DNA of 64,000 nt. It comes from Leptospira yanagawae serovar Saopaulo str. Sao Paulo = ATCC 700523 (lineage in GTDB: Bacteria; Spirochaetota; Leptospiria; Leptospirales; Leptospiraceae). Where the stretch lies: positions 1 to 64,000 of the forward strand of contig NZ_AOGX02000029.1 of assembly GCF_000332475.2 (NCBI RefSeq), given 5' to 3'. Shown here piece by piece: positions 55,550 through 64,000 of this stretch (positions within the stretch are counted from its first letter, which is position 1; every line of letters begins with the position of its first letter). The position numbers and the translations under genes were made by a program. The notes under the pieces are model-generated. The model did no database searches and was not told the DNA's origin. It was given only the letters and a program-made list of their open reading frames with translations.

Positions 55550-56854
55550 ATGAAAGTTTGTGTCGTCGGAACCGGATATGTGGGCCTCGTTGCAGGTACC
55601 TGCTTTGCTGAATATGGCAATGATGTGATTTGTATTGATAAAGATGAAAAAAAAATCACCGATTTAAAAAAAGGAATCATCCCAATTTACGAACCGGGTC
55701 TTTCCGAACTCGTAGAACGTAATTATAAAGAGGGAAGGCTTAAGTTTTCTACATCCTTAAAAGATGGAGTGGAATCTTCAGAATTTGTTTTTATCGCAGT
55801 GGGAACACCGACATCTGACAACGGTTCTGCGGACCTACGATTTGTATTTGCAGTTGCTGAAGAAGTGGGAAAAACGATGAACGGTTATAAAATCATCGTA
55901 GATAAATCTACGGTTCCTGTTGGCACAGCCGATAAAGTCAAAGAAATTGTATCAAAAAACACAAAACATCCGTTTGATGTAGTTTCCAATCCAGAATTTT
56001 TAAAAGAGGGTGCTGCGATTGAAGATTTTATGCGCCCGGAACGCGTTGTCATTGGTGCAGAATCGGAAAATGCTGCTAAAAAAATGAGTGAGTTGTACTC
56101 ACCATTCGTACTCAATGGAAACCCAATCATTACCATGAGCATTCGTTCCGCCGAGCTCACTAAATATGCTTGTAATGCCTTCCTTGCTACCAAAATTTCT
56201 TTTGTGAATGAAATTGCCAATTTATGCGATGCGTTAGGTGCAAATTATGATGACGTTCGAAAAGGTATGGGAACGGACTCTCGTATTGGACGCCAGTTTT
56301 TATATGCAGGGATTGGTTACGGAGGGTCTTGTTTTCCAAAAGATGTTAGAGCACTTCTGAGAACCGCAGAAGAAGTAAACGCACCCATGCACATCATTCA
56401 ATCCGTTGAAGACGTAAACGAAAAACAAAAAACTCGTCTTACGGATAAAATTTTTGAACATTTTAAATCCACCGATATGAAAGGGAAAACTTTCGGAATT
56501 TGGGGACTTTCGTTTAAACCTGGAACTGATGATATGCGTGAGGCACCATCGATTCCGCTCATTTATGAACTGCATAAAAATGGAGCAAAAATTCAAGTTT
56601 TTGATCCAGCAGCGATGGAAACTTCCAAATACTATTTTGATGGAAAGGTTGAATATAAAAAAGACGCTTATTCTACCTTAGAAGGTGCAGACGCAATGTT
56701 ACTCTTAACGGAGTGGCGTGAATTCCGAGAACCTGATTTTAACAAAATTAAATCACTGTTAAAGTCACCTCTCATCTTTGATGGAAGAAACCAATACAAA
56801 CCAAGCCTTATGAATGAACTAGGTTTTACTTATTATTCGATCGGGAATCGATAG
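55550..56854 (+). CDS. ugd: UDP-glucose 6-dehydrogenase
   Basis: 434 residues, the normal length. It oxidises UDP-glucose to UDP-glucuronate with two NAD. The N-terminal Rossmann motif is VVGTGYVGLVAGTCFAEYG. The catalytic Cys261 lies in GYGGSCFPKDVRAL, and GLSFKPGTDDMREAPS marks the C-terminal domain. Related UDP-sugar dehydrogenases share these motifs, so a UDP-N-acetyl substrate is possible but less likely. It follows the exporter genes after 58 bp. Confidence 0.94.
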   Translation: MKVCVVGTGYVGLVAGTCFAEYGNDVICIDKDEKKITDLKKGIIPIYEPGLSELVERNYKEGRLKFSTSLKDGVESSEFVFIAVGTPTSDNGSADLRFVFAVAEEVGKTMNGYKIIVDKSTVPVGTADKVKEIVSKNTKHPFDVVSNPEFLKEGAAIEDFMRPERVVIGAESENAAKKMSELYSPFVLNGNPIITMSIRSAELTKYACNAFLATKISFVNEIANLCDALGANYDDVRKGMGTDSRIGRQFLYAGIGYGGSCFPKDVRALLRTAEEVNAPMHIIQSVEDVNEKQKTRLTDKIFEHFKSTDMKGKTFGIWGLSFKPGTDDMREAPSIPLIYELHKNGAKIQVFDPAAMETSKYYFDGKVEYKKDAYSTLEGADAMLLLTEWREFREPDFNKIKSLLKSPLIFDGRNQYKPSLMNELGFTYYSIGNR

Positions 56855-56885
56855 TTTAAAATTTCGGCAATGTGTTTACCAGAAA

Positions 56886-56910
56886 GAGAGAGGGATTAAA
56901 AACCTCTCTC
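56886..56910. terminator. Hairpin between convergent ugd and thioredoxin-like genes
   Basis: GAGAGAGG and CCTCTCTC pair perfectly around a 9-nt AT-rich loop. One arm lies in the last codons of the minus-strand gene. There is no long T run on either side, so it may serve as a weak two-way terminator. Confidence 0.4.
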
Positions 56911-57717
56911 AATTTCAGATAATGCTTCTTCACATAACGATTTGTCCGCATCAGACACAAGTTTTGGTTTGATATCTGACAAAATTTCTTTTGCTTGTTT
57001 CCTTTCCCCAGCTTCCTTTAAGGCAATCCCATAATACAAGGTAGCTGTGATGATCCGTTTTGAGTTTGGATAGAGTTTGATGAATTCTTTCCAAGAAACA
57101 ACTGCTGAATCCTTGGATTGATTCACTGATTTGACTAAATTTAAATTGAAATGAGAATTTTCACGAACCAAAGGTTGGTCTTTTGCTTTTTGCATCGATT
57201 CCAAAAATTGAGTTTCAGCTTTGTCATATTCTTTATTCTGAAAATACAATAGTCCCAATCGAAAATGATAGTTTGGGTTTTGGTTATCTTTTCTTTGTTC
57301 TGTTTTGAGATAAGATTCTAAATTAGGTTCCTGTAATATTCTTTTGGAAACAGTAAGGATATCTTCTTTAGTGGCAAGGCCTGCGATCTTTGTGACAAAG
57401 TTACCTTCTCCATCTAAAAACAAAATTGTGGGATAACCTTCGATATTGTATTTTTTTCGTAGATTGGGGAACTCCTCCCCATCTAACCGAACCCGTACGA
57501 ACTGGTCCAAAATCCGGCTGACTTCAGGGTCAGGGAAAATTTCTTTTTCCAACACCAAACAGTAGGTGCACCAATCTGCAAAAACATCAACGATGATGAA
57601 CTTTTTCTCTTTTTTGGCAGTTTCAAATCCCTTTTGGATTGAGTTCCCCCATTGGGAATTGGCAGAAACAGTAGATGTTTGCAGAAACAATAAAACGAAT
57701 AAAATGACTCGATTCAT
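56896..57717 (-). CDS. Exported thioredoxin-like protein with TPR-like tail
   Basis: 273 residues from ATG 57717. It begins with a signal peptide (MNRVILFVLLFLQTSTVSA). A thioredoxin fold follows (about 22-130) with the redox pair Cys50-Cys53 in FADWCTYC and the cis-proline in GYPTILFLDG, similar to the DsbD C-terminal domain and thiol:disulfide interchange lipoproteins. Residues 150-270 contain TPR-like helices (FRLGLLYFQNKEYDKAETQF). It probably handles thiols in the periplasm, perhaps with a protein held by the TPR part. A longer frame from 57795 lacks support. Confidence 0.85.
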   Translation of the reverse strand: MNRVILFVLLFLQTSTVSANSQWGNSIQKGFETAKKEKKFIIVDVFADWCTYCLVLEKEIFPDPEVSRILDQFVRVRLDGEEFPNLRKKYNIEGYPTILFLDGEGNFVTKIAGLATKEDILTVSKRILQEPNLESYLKTEQRKDNQNPNYHFRLGLLYFQNKEYDKAETQFLESMQKAKDQPLVRENSHFNLNLVKSVNQSKDSAVVSWKEFIKLYPNSKRIITATLYYGIALKEAGERKQAKEILSDIKPKLVSDADKSLCEEALSEIERGF

Positions 57718-57775
57718 CTGCACCAATTCTACTGCGTTTCTCCTCTGGCAAACAACCAATTTTCGCTTTTTCGAA

Positions 57776-57795
57776 ATGGAATAGGCCATTTCCAT
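57776..57795. promoter_or_regulatory. 20-bp imperfect palindrome between divergent genes
   Basis: ATGGAA-TA-GGCC-AT-TTCCAT is symmetrical except for the TA/AT pairs beside the centre. It lies midway between the thioredoxin-like gene and hisE, 20 bp before the hisE start, so it could be an operator for either. Confidence 0.35.
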
Positions 57796-57815
57796 GGTAG
57801 TGGGAAGGCCAAAAC

Positions 57816-58094
57816 ATGGAATTTTTACTCAAATTGGAAGATTTGCTCCGCAAACGGAAAGAAGAATTACCTGAAAAATCCTACACAGCGGAATTGTTTC
57901 GCGACGGGGTTGATCGTATCTTAAAAAAAATTGGAGAAGAAGCAGGGGAAGTCATCATCGCTGCAAAAAATCCAAATGAAAAAGAACTCATCCATGAAAT
58001 TGCTGATTTGGTATTCCACTTGGAAGTGTTGATGGTCGAAAAAGGAATCAGTTTGTCCACCATCGCCAAAGAATTAGAAAAACGACATAGCTAA
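57816..58094 (+). CDS. hisE: Phosphoribosyl-ATP pyrophosphohydrolase
   Basis: 92 residues, a stand-alone HisE of normal size. It removes pyrophosphate from PR-ATP, the second step of histidine synthesis. The MazG-like core is present: [15 protein letters not shown] and [14 protein letters not shown], with the Glu/Asp residues that bind magnesium. It is not beside other his genes; the next gene, 20 bp on, is lpxK. Confidence 0.94.
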   Translation: MEFLLKLEDLLRKRKEELPEKSYTAELFRDGVDRILKKIGEEAGEVIIAAKNPNEKELIHEIADLVFHLEVLMVEKGISLSTIAKELEKRHS

Positions 58095-58114
58095 ACGTTT
58101 CCATTGGGAAACAA

Positions 58115-59254
58115 ATGAAAGTCATCCTCTTACTTTTTTACCCACTCACTTGGGTCTATCGGTTTTTGTTTTGGTTGAACCAAACTAAAATCACACCTTC
58201 TCGAATCCCCCATGTGATTGTGATCAGCGTGGGAAATATTACTGTGGGAGGAACAGGTAAAACTCCTTTTGTTCAATATTTAGTTCGTTATTTTCAAAAA
58301 CATAACAAAGACTATGCGATAACAATTCTCTCACGTGGGTATAAGGCAAAAAAAACAGAGGAAGGTGCCATTTTACCAGATGGAAAATCTCCTGACCTCT
58401 ATGGTGATGAACCAAGCCAACACAAAGAACGATTTCCAAATGTACAAGTGATCATTGGGAAAAATAGATGGAAGAGTTTTCATACATATAACCAAATCCA
58501 ATCTCCAAAACATATTGTCATTTTGGATGATGGATTCCAACATAAACAAGTAATTCGGGATTTAGACATAGTTCTGTTAGACGCCAATTCTCCCTTTGGA
58601 AATGGATTTACCATACCAATAGGATTTTTAAGAGAACCAATCACTCATTTGCGACGAGCGAGTGCAATTGTATTTACAAAGATCACAGAACACAATCAGG
58701 CACAATTCCAAAGAGGTAAAAAGGTTCTGGCAAAAACTGGAATCAATCTGCCAATTTTTTCTTCATTTTTAGATACAGCTTTTTCAGAAATCAATTTAGC
58801 ACCAGATGCAAAATTTCGTGAAATAGGTCCGAGGACAGATTCTCGGATTTCAGTAAAAAATGTTTCAATTGAGCAAGCACCACCAAATCCAAGTTACTTT
58901 CTCTTTACTGGGGTTGGGAATCCGACACAAGTATTACAAACTGCGAAAGATTTTTTAGGAAATCAGGAAATAAAATACAAATTTTTTCCTGACCACTATC
59001 CTTTTACAGAATCAGCTTTGTCTTCACTCATTCCCAATCACAATGAGGCGATGGTTTTTTTAACAACGGAAAAGGATTGGGTAAAGGTACGAACACAAAC
59101 TCAATTTTTAAAAGAACTGGAAAGACGAAAGATCAAACTCTATCTTCTTGCTATTGATGTGATAATCGCAGAAAGTAAAGAATTTGAATCTATGTTAGCT
59201 GGTCTCGTTTCCACATACGAAGTAAAAAACGGTCTGGTTTCAAAGACTGGATGA
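58115..59254 (+). CDS. lpxK: Tetraacyldisaccharide 4'-kinase (lipid A synthesis)
   Basis: 379 residues. It phosphorylates the 4' position of the lipid A disaccharide at the inner membrane. A short N-terminal membrane segment (about 3-22) precedes the Walker A GGTGKT (45-50) in SVGNITVGGTGKTPF. ILDDGFQHKQVIRDLDIVLLD is the family's hallmark. The C-terminal 65 bp overlap the convergent oxidoreductase gene. It is slightly longer than typical (320-360), the extra being in the insert around residues 230-255. Confidence 0.95.
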   Translation: MKVILLLFYPLTWVYRFLFWLNQTKITPSRIPHVIVISVGNITVGGTGKTPFVQYLVRYFQKHNKDYAITILSRGYKAKKTEEGAILPDGKSPDLYGDEPSQHKERFPNVQVIIGKNRWKSFHTYNQIQSPKHIVILDDGFQHKQVIRDLDIVLLDANSPFGNGFTIPIGFLREPITHLRRASAIVFTKITEHNQAQFQRGKKVLAKTGINLPIFSSFLDTAFSEINLAPDAKFREIGPRTDSRISVKNVSIEQAPPNPSYFLFTGVGNPTQVLQTAKDFLGNQEIKYKFFPDHYPFTESALSSLIPNHNEAMVFLTTEKDWVKVRTQTQFLKELERRKIKLYLLAIDVIIAESKEFESMLAGLVSTYEVKNGLVSKTG

Positions 59255-60443
59255 TACGATCTGGGATTTCCATTTTTAATTTTGAATTTTCCTTTCTTTC
59301 TTTGATGATTTGATCCACTAAAATTTTTCCGGCAAGGAGTGCATGGGTCAGGCCACGAGACCCAAGTCCATTCAAAATCCCAACAGTTTCAAAATAGGGG
59401 ATTTGAAAGGGTTTTCCATTTTTGCGGAACAAGTTTTGGTACTTCACAGTTGTGTCTAAATCAGAGACTTTTGGAAGTTTTCCTACCACAGGGTGGCGGT
59501 CTTGGGACTGAGTCCTATAACTCACTCGAGTTCCAAAGTTTTTTACATCGACTGTCTCGTTTTCGTTAATCACCTTAGCTAAATGTTTCTGCAATCCTTC
59601 CCACATCATGATGGTTTCCTTAATCCGAGGTTCTTTTTCTAAATGGAATTCATCAAAACTTGCACCTAATACTCGTTCTCCGTCAATATCCGATGTGATA
59701 TAGTCTCCATACAAAATGGAAGATTGGTTTTTACAAATAGAGCCAGGAATTTTTACGATTTGACCTCTGACTTGTTTCATTGGAATCCATTGGAGATTAG
59801 GATCATTTGCAAATTGGAACCCCTGAGTTAAAAATAAATAATTTGCTGAAAGTGTTCCCGTTTCGGTTTGGCAAATCAGTGTTCCCTCATGGTCATCCAT
59901 TCCATCCTCTTTACTTGGTTGCCAAGATATGAGGCGTGAGTTACATTTGATTTCCGGTTTTGCCATTTGAATGAGCTCCCTAGTGAGTGCAACAGGGGAA
60001 AGGGCTTTTCCTTTGGGAAAGTAAAGAGAATCTAAATTCGAATGGAGTTCTTTTTCAAGGTATGCCTCAGCTTTTGGAATTTGATGTGAAAGTAGTGCAT
60101 TCGAATAACGGTCATAAGCTGAAATAGTTTCCAGGAGAAAATGAATTCCATCTTTATGCGGGACAAGGGTTCCCAATTCCAAAGATTCCCAAAGTTCTAG
60201 AAAGTATCGGTAGGCTAAGTACGAAAATTCCGATTCCGTTGTTTTGTGTTTGGTAAGAAAAGGGTAAACAACTCCAATGGGATTACCACTTGCGTGTTTG
60301 GCAGGTGAAGATTCCGATTCTAATAAAATGGTTTTGATTTTTCGTTGAGAAAGAGCATAACAAACGCTAGCTCCCGCAATCCCACCACCGACAACAATTG
60401 CCGTTTTTCCTTCGGATTCTCCTTCGTAAGTATTCGTTTCCAA
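59190..60443 (-). CDS. MnmC C-terminal-type FAD oxidoreductase (tRNA modification)
   Basis: 417 residues of the DAO-type FAD family. The dinucleotide motif VVGGGIAGASVCYAL is at about 17-31, and GSRGLTHALLAGKIL near the end matches the FAD domain of MnmC. In MnmC this domain turns cmnm5s2U into nm5s2U at tRNA position 34. Here it is a separate protein starting at TTG 60443, directly after the stop of the methyltransferase half, with GGGAG upstream. This order is the same as in the fused enzyme. It overlaps lpxK at its 3' end. Confidence 0.85.
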   Translation of the reverse strand: METNTYEGESEGKTAIVVGGGIAGASVCYALSQRKIKTILLESESSPAKHASGNPIGVVYPFLTKHKTTESEFSYLAYRYFLELWESLELGTLVPHKDGIHFLLETISAYDRYSNALLSHQIPKAEAYLEKELHSNLDSLYFPKGKALSPVALTRELIQMAKPEIKCNSRLISWQPSKEDGMDDHEGTLICQTETGTLSANYLFLTQGFQFANDPNLQWIPMKQVRGQIVKIPGSICKNQSSILYGDYITSDIDGERVLGASFDEFHLEKEPRIKETIMMWEGLQKHLAKVINENETVDVKNFGTRVSYRTQSQDRHPVVGKLPKVSDLDTTVKYQNLFRKNGKPFQIPYFETVGILNGLGSRGLTHALLAGKILVDQIIKERKENSKLKMEIPDRIIQSLKPDRFLLRMWKRDQLT

Positions 60444-61177
60444 TTAAAGGAAAACTCCCGTAAGCATTTCTCTTTTTTTACCAAACCCTTTTTGTTTTTG
60501 GATCTGAAACCCAAGTCCCTCTAAATTCCGACGAATGAATCCCGCTGCGGTGAAAGTGGCTAGTCTTGTGCCCACATGGGAATGGGTTTTGATTTTGGTA
60601 AGAGTTTCTTCGGACCACATCATTGGATTTTTTTTTGGCGAAAACCCATCCAAGTACCAAAAGTCAACCGATGGAAAATAATCCAAACAATCCAATACAT
60701 CTCCAAATAACAGTTCTAAGGTGAAAATGTTCTTTGATTGGGGGTGGAGGGTCTCTGTTTTCCAAATCCGATCCATAGGATTTTTTTCCCAACGTTCAAA
60801 TGCCTTCTCATAGTCCCCGAGTAAGATTTCAGTCCATAATGGCTTACCAGGAAAGGAAAGATTCAGCGACTGTAAAATTTCGATTGGTAGTGGGAACCCT
60901 TCTAAACTATAAAAATGGATTGGGGGAGGGTTTGGCAGGTTGTACCAAAATGCCAAGGTCACAAAAAAATTGAGACCAGTTCCAAATCCCAGTTCCCCAA
61001 TCTGATATATGTTTTTCGAACCTGAGCTTAGAAACTCAGGGATGCGGTTTCCTTCGAGAAATACATACCTTGATTCTTCCCATCCACCTTCTTTCGAAAA
61101 ATACACATCTCCAAAGCTGAGGGAAATGGGAACCCCTCTTTCAATTCGATAGCAGCTTGGCTTCTGTTTGGTTCCAT
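60444..61177 (-). pseudogene. MnmC N-terminal-type tRNA methyltransferase with apparent 1-bp loss
   Basis: The downstream part, readable from GTG 61106, contains the SAM-binding IGELGFGTGLNFF and the DGFSPKKNPMMWS motif of the MnmC methyltransferase domain, which makes mnm5U from nm5U. The family needs about 25 more residues before VYFS. They are present but in two phases. ATG 61177 begins MEPNRSQAAIELKEG, and the other phase continues VPISLSFGDVYFS. Adding one base to the CCCC run (61133-61136; GGGG in the mRNA) joins them into IELKEGVPISLSFGDVYFS, which aligns well with the E. coli start. So this is either a real frameshift or a sequencing error in a homopolymer. Confidence 0.7.
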
Positions 61178-61483
61178 AAAACTTGTGGGATCGGCACTCT
61201 TAACCAATGGTACAAAAGGCAAAGGATTGGGAAACGCAATCTAGATCCGCGTTTTCCAATTCGAATGTTTGGCAAATCATTTCAAAGTCGAAATTTGATC
61301 GTTTGCAAAATCAGATTCTCTCGTTCCGTCGGCCAAACAATCGCCCAATCATCCATTCCTTCCCATATCCCTCCGAACTCATGACCAAAGCAACCATACG
61401 GGTCAATTTTATTATGTCTCATAAAAAAGACTTTCCAAATAGAGGGTACAAATCATATTTTTCCCAGGTTTGGGGGAGATTCT
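61178..61483. other. Intergenic region upstream of flhF
   Basis: About 300 bp between the divergent mnmC-type gene and flhF. It ends in a strong ribosome site (GGGGGAGA, 61470-61477) for flhF. I see no convincing promoter pair, and no sigma-28-like TAAA/GCCGATAA. Open frames at 61157-61557 lack ribosome sites and family resemblance. Confidence 0.5.
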
Positions 61484-62836
61484 ATGGATTTTGTAAAAAT
61501 CCGGGGCAAAGACTTACAAGACTGCATCATGCAGATGAAAATGAAGTATGGTCCTGAGGCTCATTTGTATGACCAACGTGTGATCACAGAAGGTGGACTT
61601 TTTGGAACCGGCCTTATGGCACAACGTATGTATGAAATCGATGTGGGTGTGCCTGAAAAACAAAATTCCAAAGAAAGGATTGAAAGAAAACTCAAAGACC
61701 TCAAAGAACTCATCAAACAAAAACAAAGGACTGAATCCCTCCCCGAATCAGGCCTTGTAGGGATCGGATCCAACCAAAGTCTTTCACTGGCAGGAAGTCC
61801 AACTCACAGTTCTTATACGGCACGTAAAAAAAATATTGAATCCGTTCGTCCATTTTCAGAACGAAAACGAAGACAAGGCCAATCGGTTTATGAAATCGAG
61901 TCGTTTGAAGAAAGACCAGTGGGTTTGTCCCTTGCGGAAGCAAAAGAATCGTTTTTAGAACCTAAAATTGAATCACCTTCCAAACAAAAAGAAAAACACC
62001 CTCATATCCAGAAACTCATCGATCGGCTGTTACGTGAAGGTTTCTCTGAATCCTATTTAGAAGAAATGGCAGTCACACTGGAACAAAGGTTGTCTGCAGT
62101 GGACTTAACTCGTTACGCCAATGTGACAGACAAAGCTGTGACGTATTTAGAGGAACGAATCCAAGTGGATTCAGACCTTTTTAGTGGAACCCCTCGGGGA
62201 AAACGAAAGGTTGTATTTTTTGTCGGACCCACTGGATCTGGGAAAACAACATCGATCGCAAAGTTGGCTGCTAAGTACAGTTTGCATATGGGGAAAAAAG
62301 TTTCCCTTTATACAACTGACAATTATCGTATCGCGGCTATCGACCAATTGAAGTTTTATGCAGATGCAATGGGCCTTCCGTTTTATGCAGCCAAAGACTT
62401 ACGCAAATGGAAAGAAGCCATCCTACGCGATGGATCCGAACTCATCCTTGTTGACACTGCCGGGTACTCGCACCGTAAGTCAGAGAACCTCGAAAAACTG
62501 CAGGAATTTTACGAAGTATTTGGGGAAAAGGATCATATTGAAACCATCTTAGTGCTTTCCTCCACTGTTTCCAAAGACAATGCACTCGCGGTGACAAACG
62601 CGTATGAGTCGGTAGGTTATCAAAGAATTTTATTAACCAAGCTCGATGAAGCAGAATTTTTAGGTTCTGTCGTAGAATTAGCCGATACTATTCACAGGGA
62701 ATTCGCATTCTTAAGTGTAGGGCAGGATGTTCCGTTTGATATCCTAAATGCCACGAAAAAAATCCTTGCCGAATGTGTAATTTTTCCTGAAAAATTGAAA
62801 GGGATAGCGGGCGAAGTCTTCGAGAAGACTGTGTAA
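61484..62836 (+). CDS. flhF: Flagellar SRP-family GTPase FlhF
   Basis: 450 residues. The N-terminal FVKIRGKDLQDCIMQMKMKYGPEAHLY is the usual FlhF start. A basic, low-complexity middle and helical N domain follow (residues about 170-245). The GTPase has the P-loop GPTGSGKT (248-255), DTAGYSHR (G3) and TKLDEA (G4). FlhF places and numbers flagella; in spirochaetes it sets the subpolar motor. It starts at ATG 61484 behind GGGGGAGA and is followed by flhG after 34 bp. Confidence 0.96.
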   Translation: MDFVKIRGKDLQDCIMQMKMKYGPEAHLYDQRVITEGGLFGTGLMAQRMYEIDVGVPEKQNSKERIERKLKDLKELIKQKQRTESLPESGLVGIGSNQSLSLAGSPTHSSYTARKKNIESVRPFSERKRRQGQSVYEIESFEERPVGLSLAEAKESFLEPKIESPSKQKEKHPHIQKLIDRLLREGFSESYLEEMAVTLEQRLSAVDLTRYANVTDKAVTYLEERIQVDSDLFSGTPRGKRKVVFFVGPTGSGKTTSIAKLAAKYSLHMGKKVSLYTTDNYRIAAIDQLKFYADAMGLPFYAAKDLRKWKEAILRDGSELILVDTAGYSHRKSENLEKLQEFYEVFGEKDHIETILVLSSTVSKDNALAVTNAYESVGYQRILLTKLDEAEFLGSVVELADTIHREFAFLSVGQDVPFDILNATKKILAECVIFPEKLKGIAGEVFEKTV

Positions 62837-62870
62837 AAGCGCATCGTTATCCTGATACCTAGGGGTAACG

Positions 62871-63794
62871 ATGGACCAAGCAGCAAATCTTAGAAAGTTA
62901 ACAGAAACTGGCACCGGATTGAAACTCGTCCAACCCCAGGATGCTGCAAAGAAAACCAAAATCATTGCAGTGGCCTCTGGAAAAGGAGGAGTGGGTAAAA
63001 GTACAGTCTCTGTCAATTTAGCCATCTCCATTGCCAAAACGGGCCTCAAAGTGCTTATCTTTGATGGTGACTTGGGTCTTGCCAATGTGAATGTCCTCCT
63101 TGGCATCATTCCGAAATACAATTTGTACCACGTTGTCAAAGGCCATAAGTCTTTAAAAGACATCGTAATCTCCACTCCCGAAGGTGTGGACATCATTGCC
63201 GGGGCTTCTGGGTACTCCCAACTTGCCAACCTTAACGAAACACAACGAAACAACCTCATCAAAGGATTTGCCGAACTCGATCGTTATGATGTGATGATCA
63301 TTGATACGGGTGCTGGGATCTCCGCCAATGTGATTGGCCTTGTGATGCCAGCGGATGAAGTCGTGGTCGTCACAACCCCAGAACCTACTTCCATTACCGA
63401 TTCGTATGGTCTCATCAAATCCATTGTCTCGCAATCCAAAGACAAAAACCTCAAAATCATCGTCAACCGGGTGCGTTCAGCGATCGAAGGGAAAAAAGTT
63501 GCAGACCGAGTGATTGATATCTCGGGTCAATTTTTAGAAGTCCAAGTGGAAAACTTAGGGTTTATCTTCCAAGATGAAGAAGTGGAAAAATCCATCCGAG
63601 AACAAAAACCATTCATCATTGGTGCCCCACGTTCCAAAGCGGCTGCTTGCCTCACAAGAGTCACTCACACCCTCTTACAGACAGAAGGTGGTTATGATGA
63701 TGAAGAAGGCCTCACTGGATTTTTTAAGAAGTTCTTTAGTTTTGTGGACTTCAAAGAAAAGGAAATGGAATCCAGAATGGAGGAAGACAACTAA
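62871..63794 (+). CDS. flhG: Flagellar number regulator FlhG/FleN (MinD-like ATPase)
   Basis: 307 residues. The deviant Walker A motif is [18 protein letters not shown] (about 34-51), with [15 protein letters not shown] and IIDTGAGIS as the other ATPase motifs. The first 20 residues include DQAANLRKL, the short DQAxxLR motif by which FlhG stimulates FlhF. AGGGGT lies just before ATG 62871. Together with flhF it controls flagellar placement and number. Confidence 0.96.
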   Translation: MDQAANLRKLTETGTGLKLVQPQDAAKKTKIIAVASGKGGVGKSTVSVNLAISIAKTGLKVLIFDGDLGLANVNVLLGIIPKYNLYHVVKGHKSLKDIVISTPEGVDIIAGASGYSQLANLNETQRNNLIKGFAELDRYDVMIIDTGAGISANVIGLVMPADEVVVVTTPEPTSITDSYGLIKSIVSQSKDKNLKIIVNRVRSAIEGKKVADRVIDISGQFLEVQVENLGFIFQDEEVEKSIREQKPFIIGAPRSKAAACLTRVTHTLLQTEGGYDDEEGLTGFFKKFFSFVDFKEKEMESRMEEDN

Positions 63795-64000
63795 GTGCTC
63801 GTCGGATTTGTACTGGGATTTGCAATCCTCGGAGCCATCATTAGTTCCGTTTGTGGATTTTTAGTCGGAAACCGTATCGGTTATATCTTTTTTGTCTCTC
63901 TCATATCAACATTTGCTTTTGGTGGACTTGGGTTTGGCATTTTTAGTGTCCTACAAAAGAAAGTCCCTGAATTTTTAGAATTTTTATCTACCTTTTCGAT
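63795..64000 (+). CDS. Small membrane protein after flhG (5' part only)
   Basis: The frame opens at GTG 63795, directly after the flhG stop, and stays open to the window edge. At least two hydrophobic helices are visible (LVGFVLGFAILGAIISSVCG and YIFFVSLISTFAFGGLGFGI), followed by FSVLQKKVPEFLEFL. A hypothetical membrane protein between flhG and the flagellar sigma factor is common in spirochaete motility clusters, so it may take part in motility. The 3' end is outside the window. Confidence 0.7.
   Translation, partial: MLVGFVLGFAILGAIISSVCGFLVGNRIGYIFFVSLISTFAFGGLGFGIFSVLQKKVPEFLEFLSTFS

Noticed and set aside
1..64000. tRNA genes, CRISPR arrays, prophage genes
   Set aside because: No TTCGANNC-type arm with acceptor pairing, no spaced direct repeats and no phage structural genes were seen by eye. 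A tRNAscan-SE run would settle the first.

Overview
The window reads as chromosomal DNA of a spirochaete of the genus Leptospira. I infer this from the mix of genes: a 5S rRNA gene standing alone, loosely defined lipoboxes on many small lipoproteins, an flhF-flhG flagellar pair, a FecA-like TonB receptor, a DUF1318-type lipoprotein, AT-rich coding with frequent TTG starts, and many outer-membrane proteins. Two-component and chemotaxis genes are so abundant that a free-living (saprophytic) species is more likely than a host-restricted one, but the species cannot be named from sequence alone. Layout: (1) 1-3.6 kb is a decaying region. An IS3-family element (IS407-like, orfB frameshifted) truncates a polytopic membrane protein gene, followed by an outer-membrane protein gene split by an in-frame TAA. 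(2) 3.6-7.4 kb holds a FecA-like TonB receptor and an exported protein of unknown function. (3) 7.5-8.3 kb is the most unusual non-coding stretch: a lone 5S rRNA gene, its terminator, and two nearly identical 140-nt hairpin-rich units that each end in a perfect terminator. The second unit is preceded by a decayed 5S tail and a second 5S-type terminator. (4) 8.6-13.3 kb holds a hybrid sensor kinase and a coupled pair of ion transporters (a divergent Nramp relative and NhaC). (5) 13.3-26.2 kb holds a sigma-like HTH protein, a STAS anti-sigma antagonist, an AsmA-like protein, a DUF1318-type lipoprotein and a 2644-residue lipoprotein with a beta-propeller, a long repeat region and a C-terminus that looks like a degenerate CHAT domain. 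The last four are closely packed and probably one operon. (6) 26.2-31.5 kb has a lipoprotein peptidase, an HtrA-type protease, an aminotransferase, murI and purM. (7) 31.5-41.2 kb, all on the minus strand, is a chemotaxis-type signalling operon: mcp, cheW, cheA, cheB, a pseudo-receiver/ATPase protein, two cheY-like receivers and a membrane sensor kinase. There is no cheR. CheA carries five copies of an EFGLF motif in its linker. (8) 41.3-46.6 kb has an outer-membrane protein, a lipoprotein metallopeptidase, and a plus-strand run of an exported protein, a SpoIIE-type phosphatase, an enoyl-CoA hydratase family protein and a DUF192 protein. (9) 46.6-53.1 kb has glycogen phosphorylase, a response regulator, a HEAT-repeat protein, a small exported protein and a minus-strand outer-membrane protein. 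(10) 53.2-56.9 kb is polysaccharide related: a 71-residue unknown protein, a Wzm/Wzt-type ABC exporter and UDP-glucose dehydrogenase. (11) 56.9-61.2 kb has a thioredoxin-like protein, hisE, lpxK and a split mnmC whose methyltransferase half seems to have lost one base. (12) 61.5-64 kb has flhF, flhG and the start of a small membrane protein. No tRNA gene, CRISPR array or prophage was seen. The strongest candidates for something undescribed are the duplicated structured RNA beside the 5S gene and the giant propeller/repeat/CHAT-like lipoprotein. All functional statements rest on motif and family recognition by eye; no database search or folding program was run.
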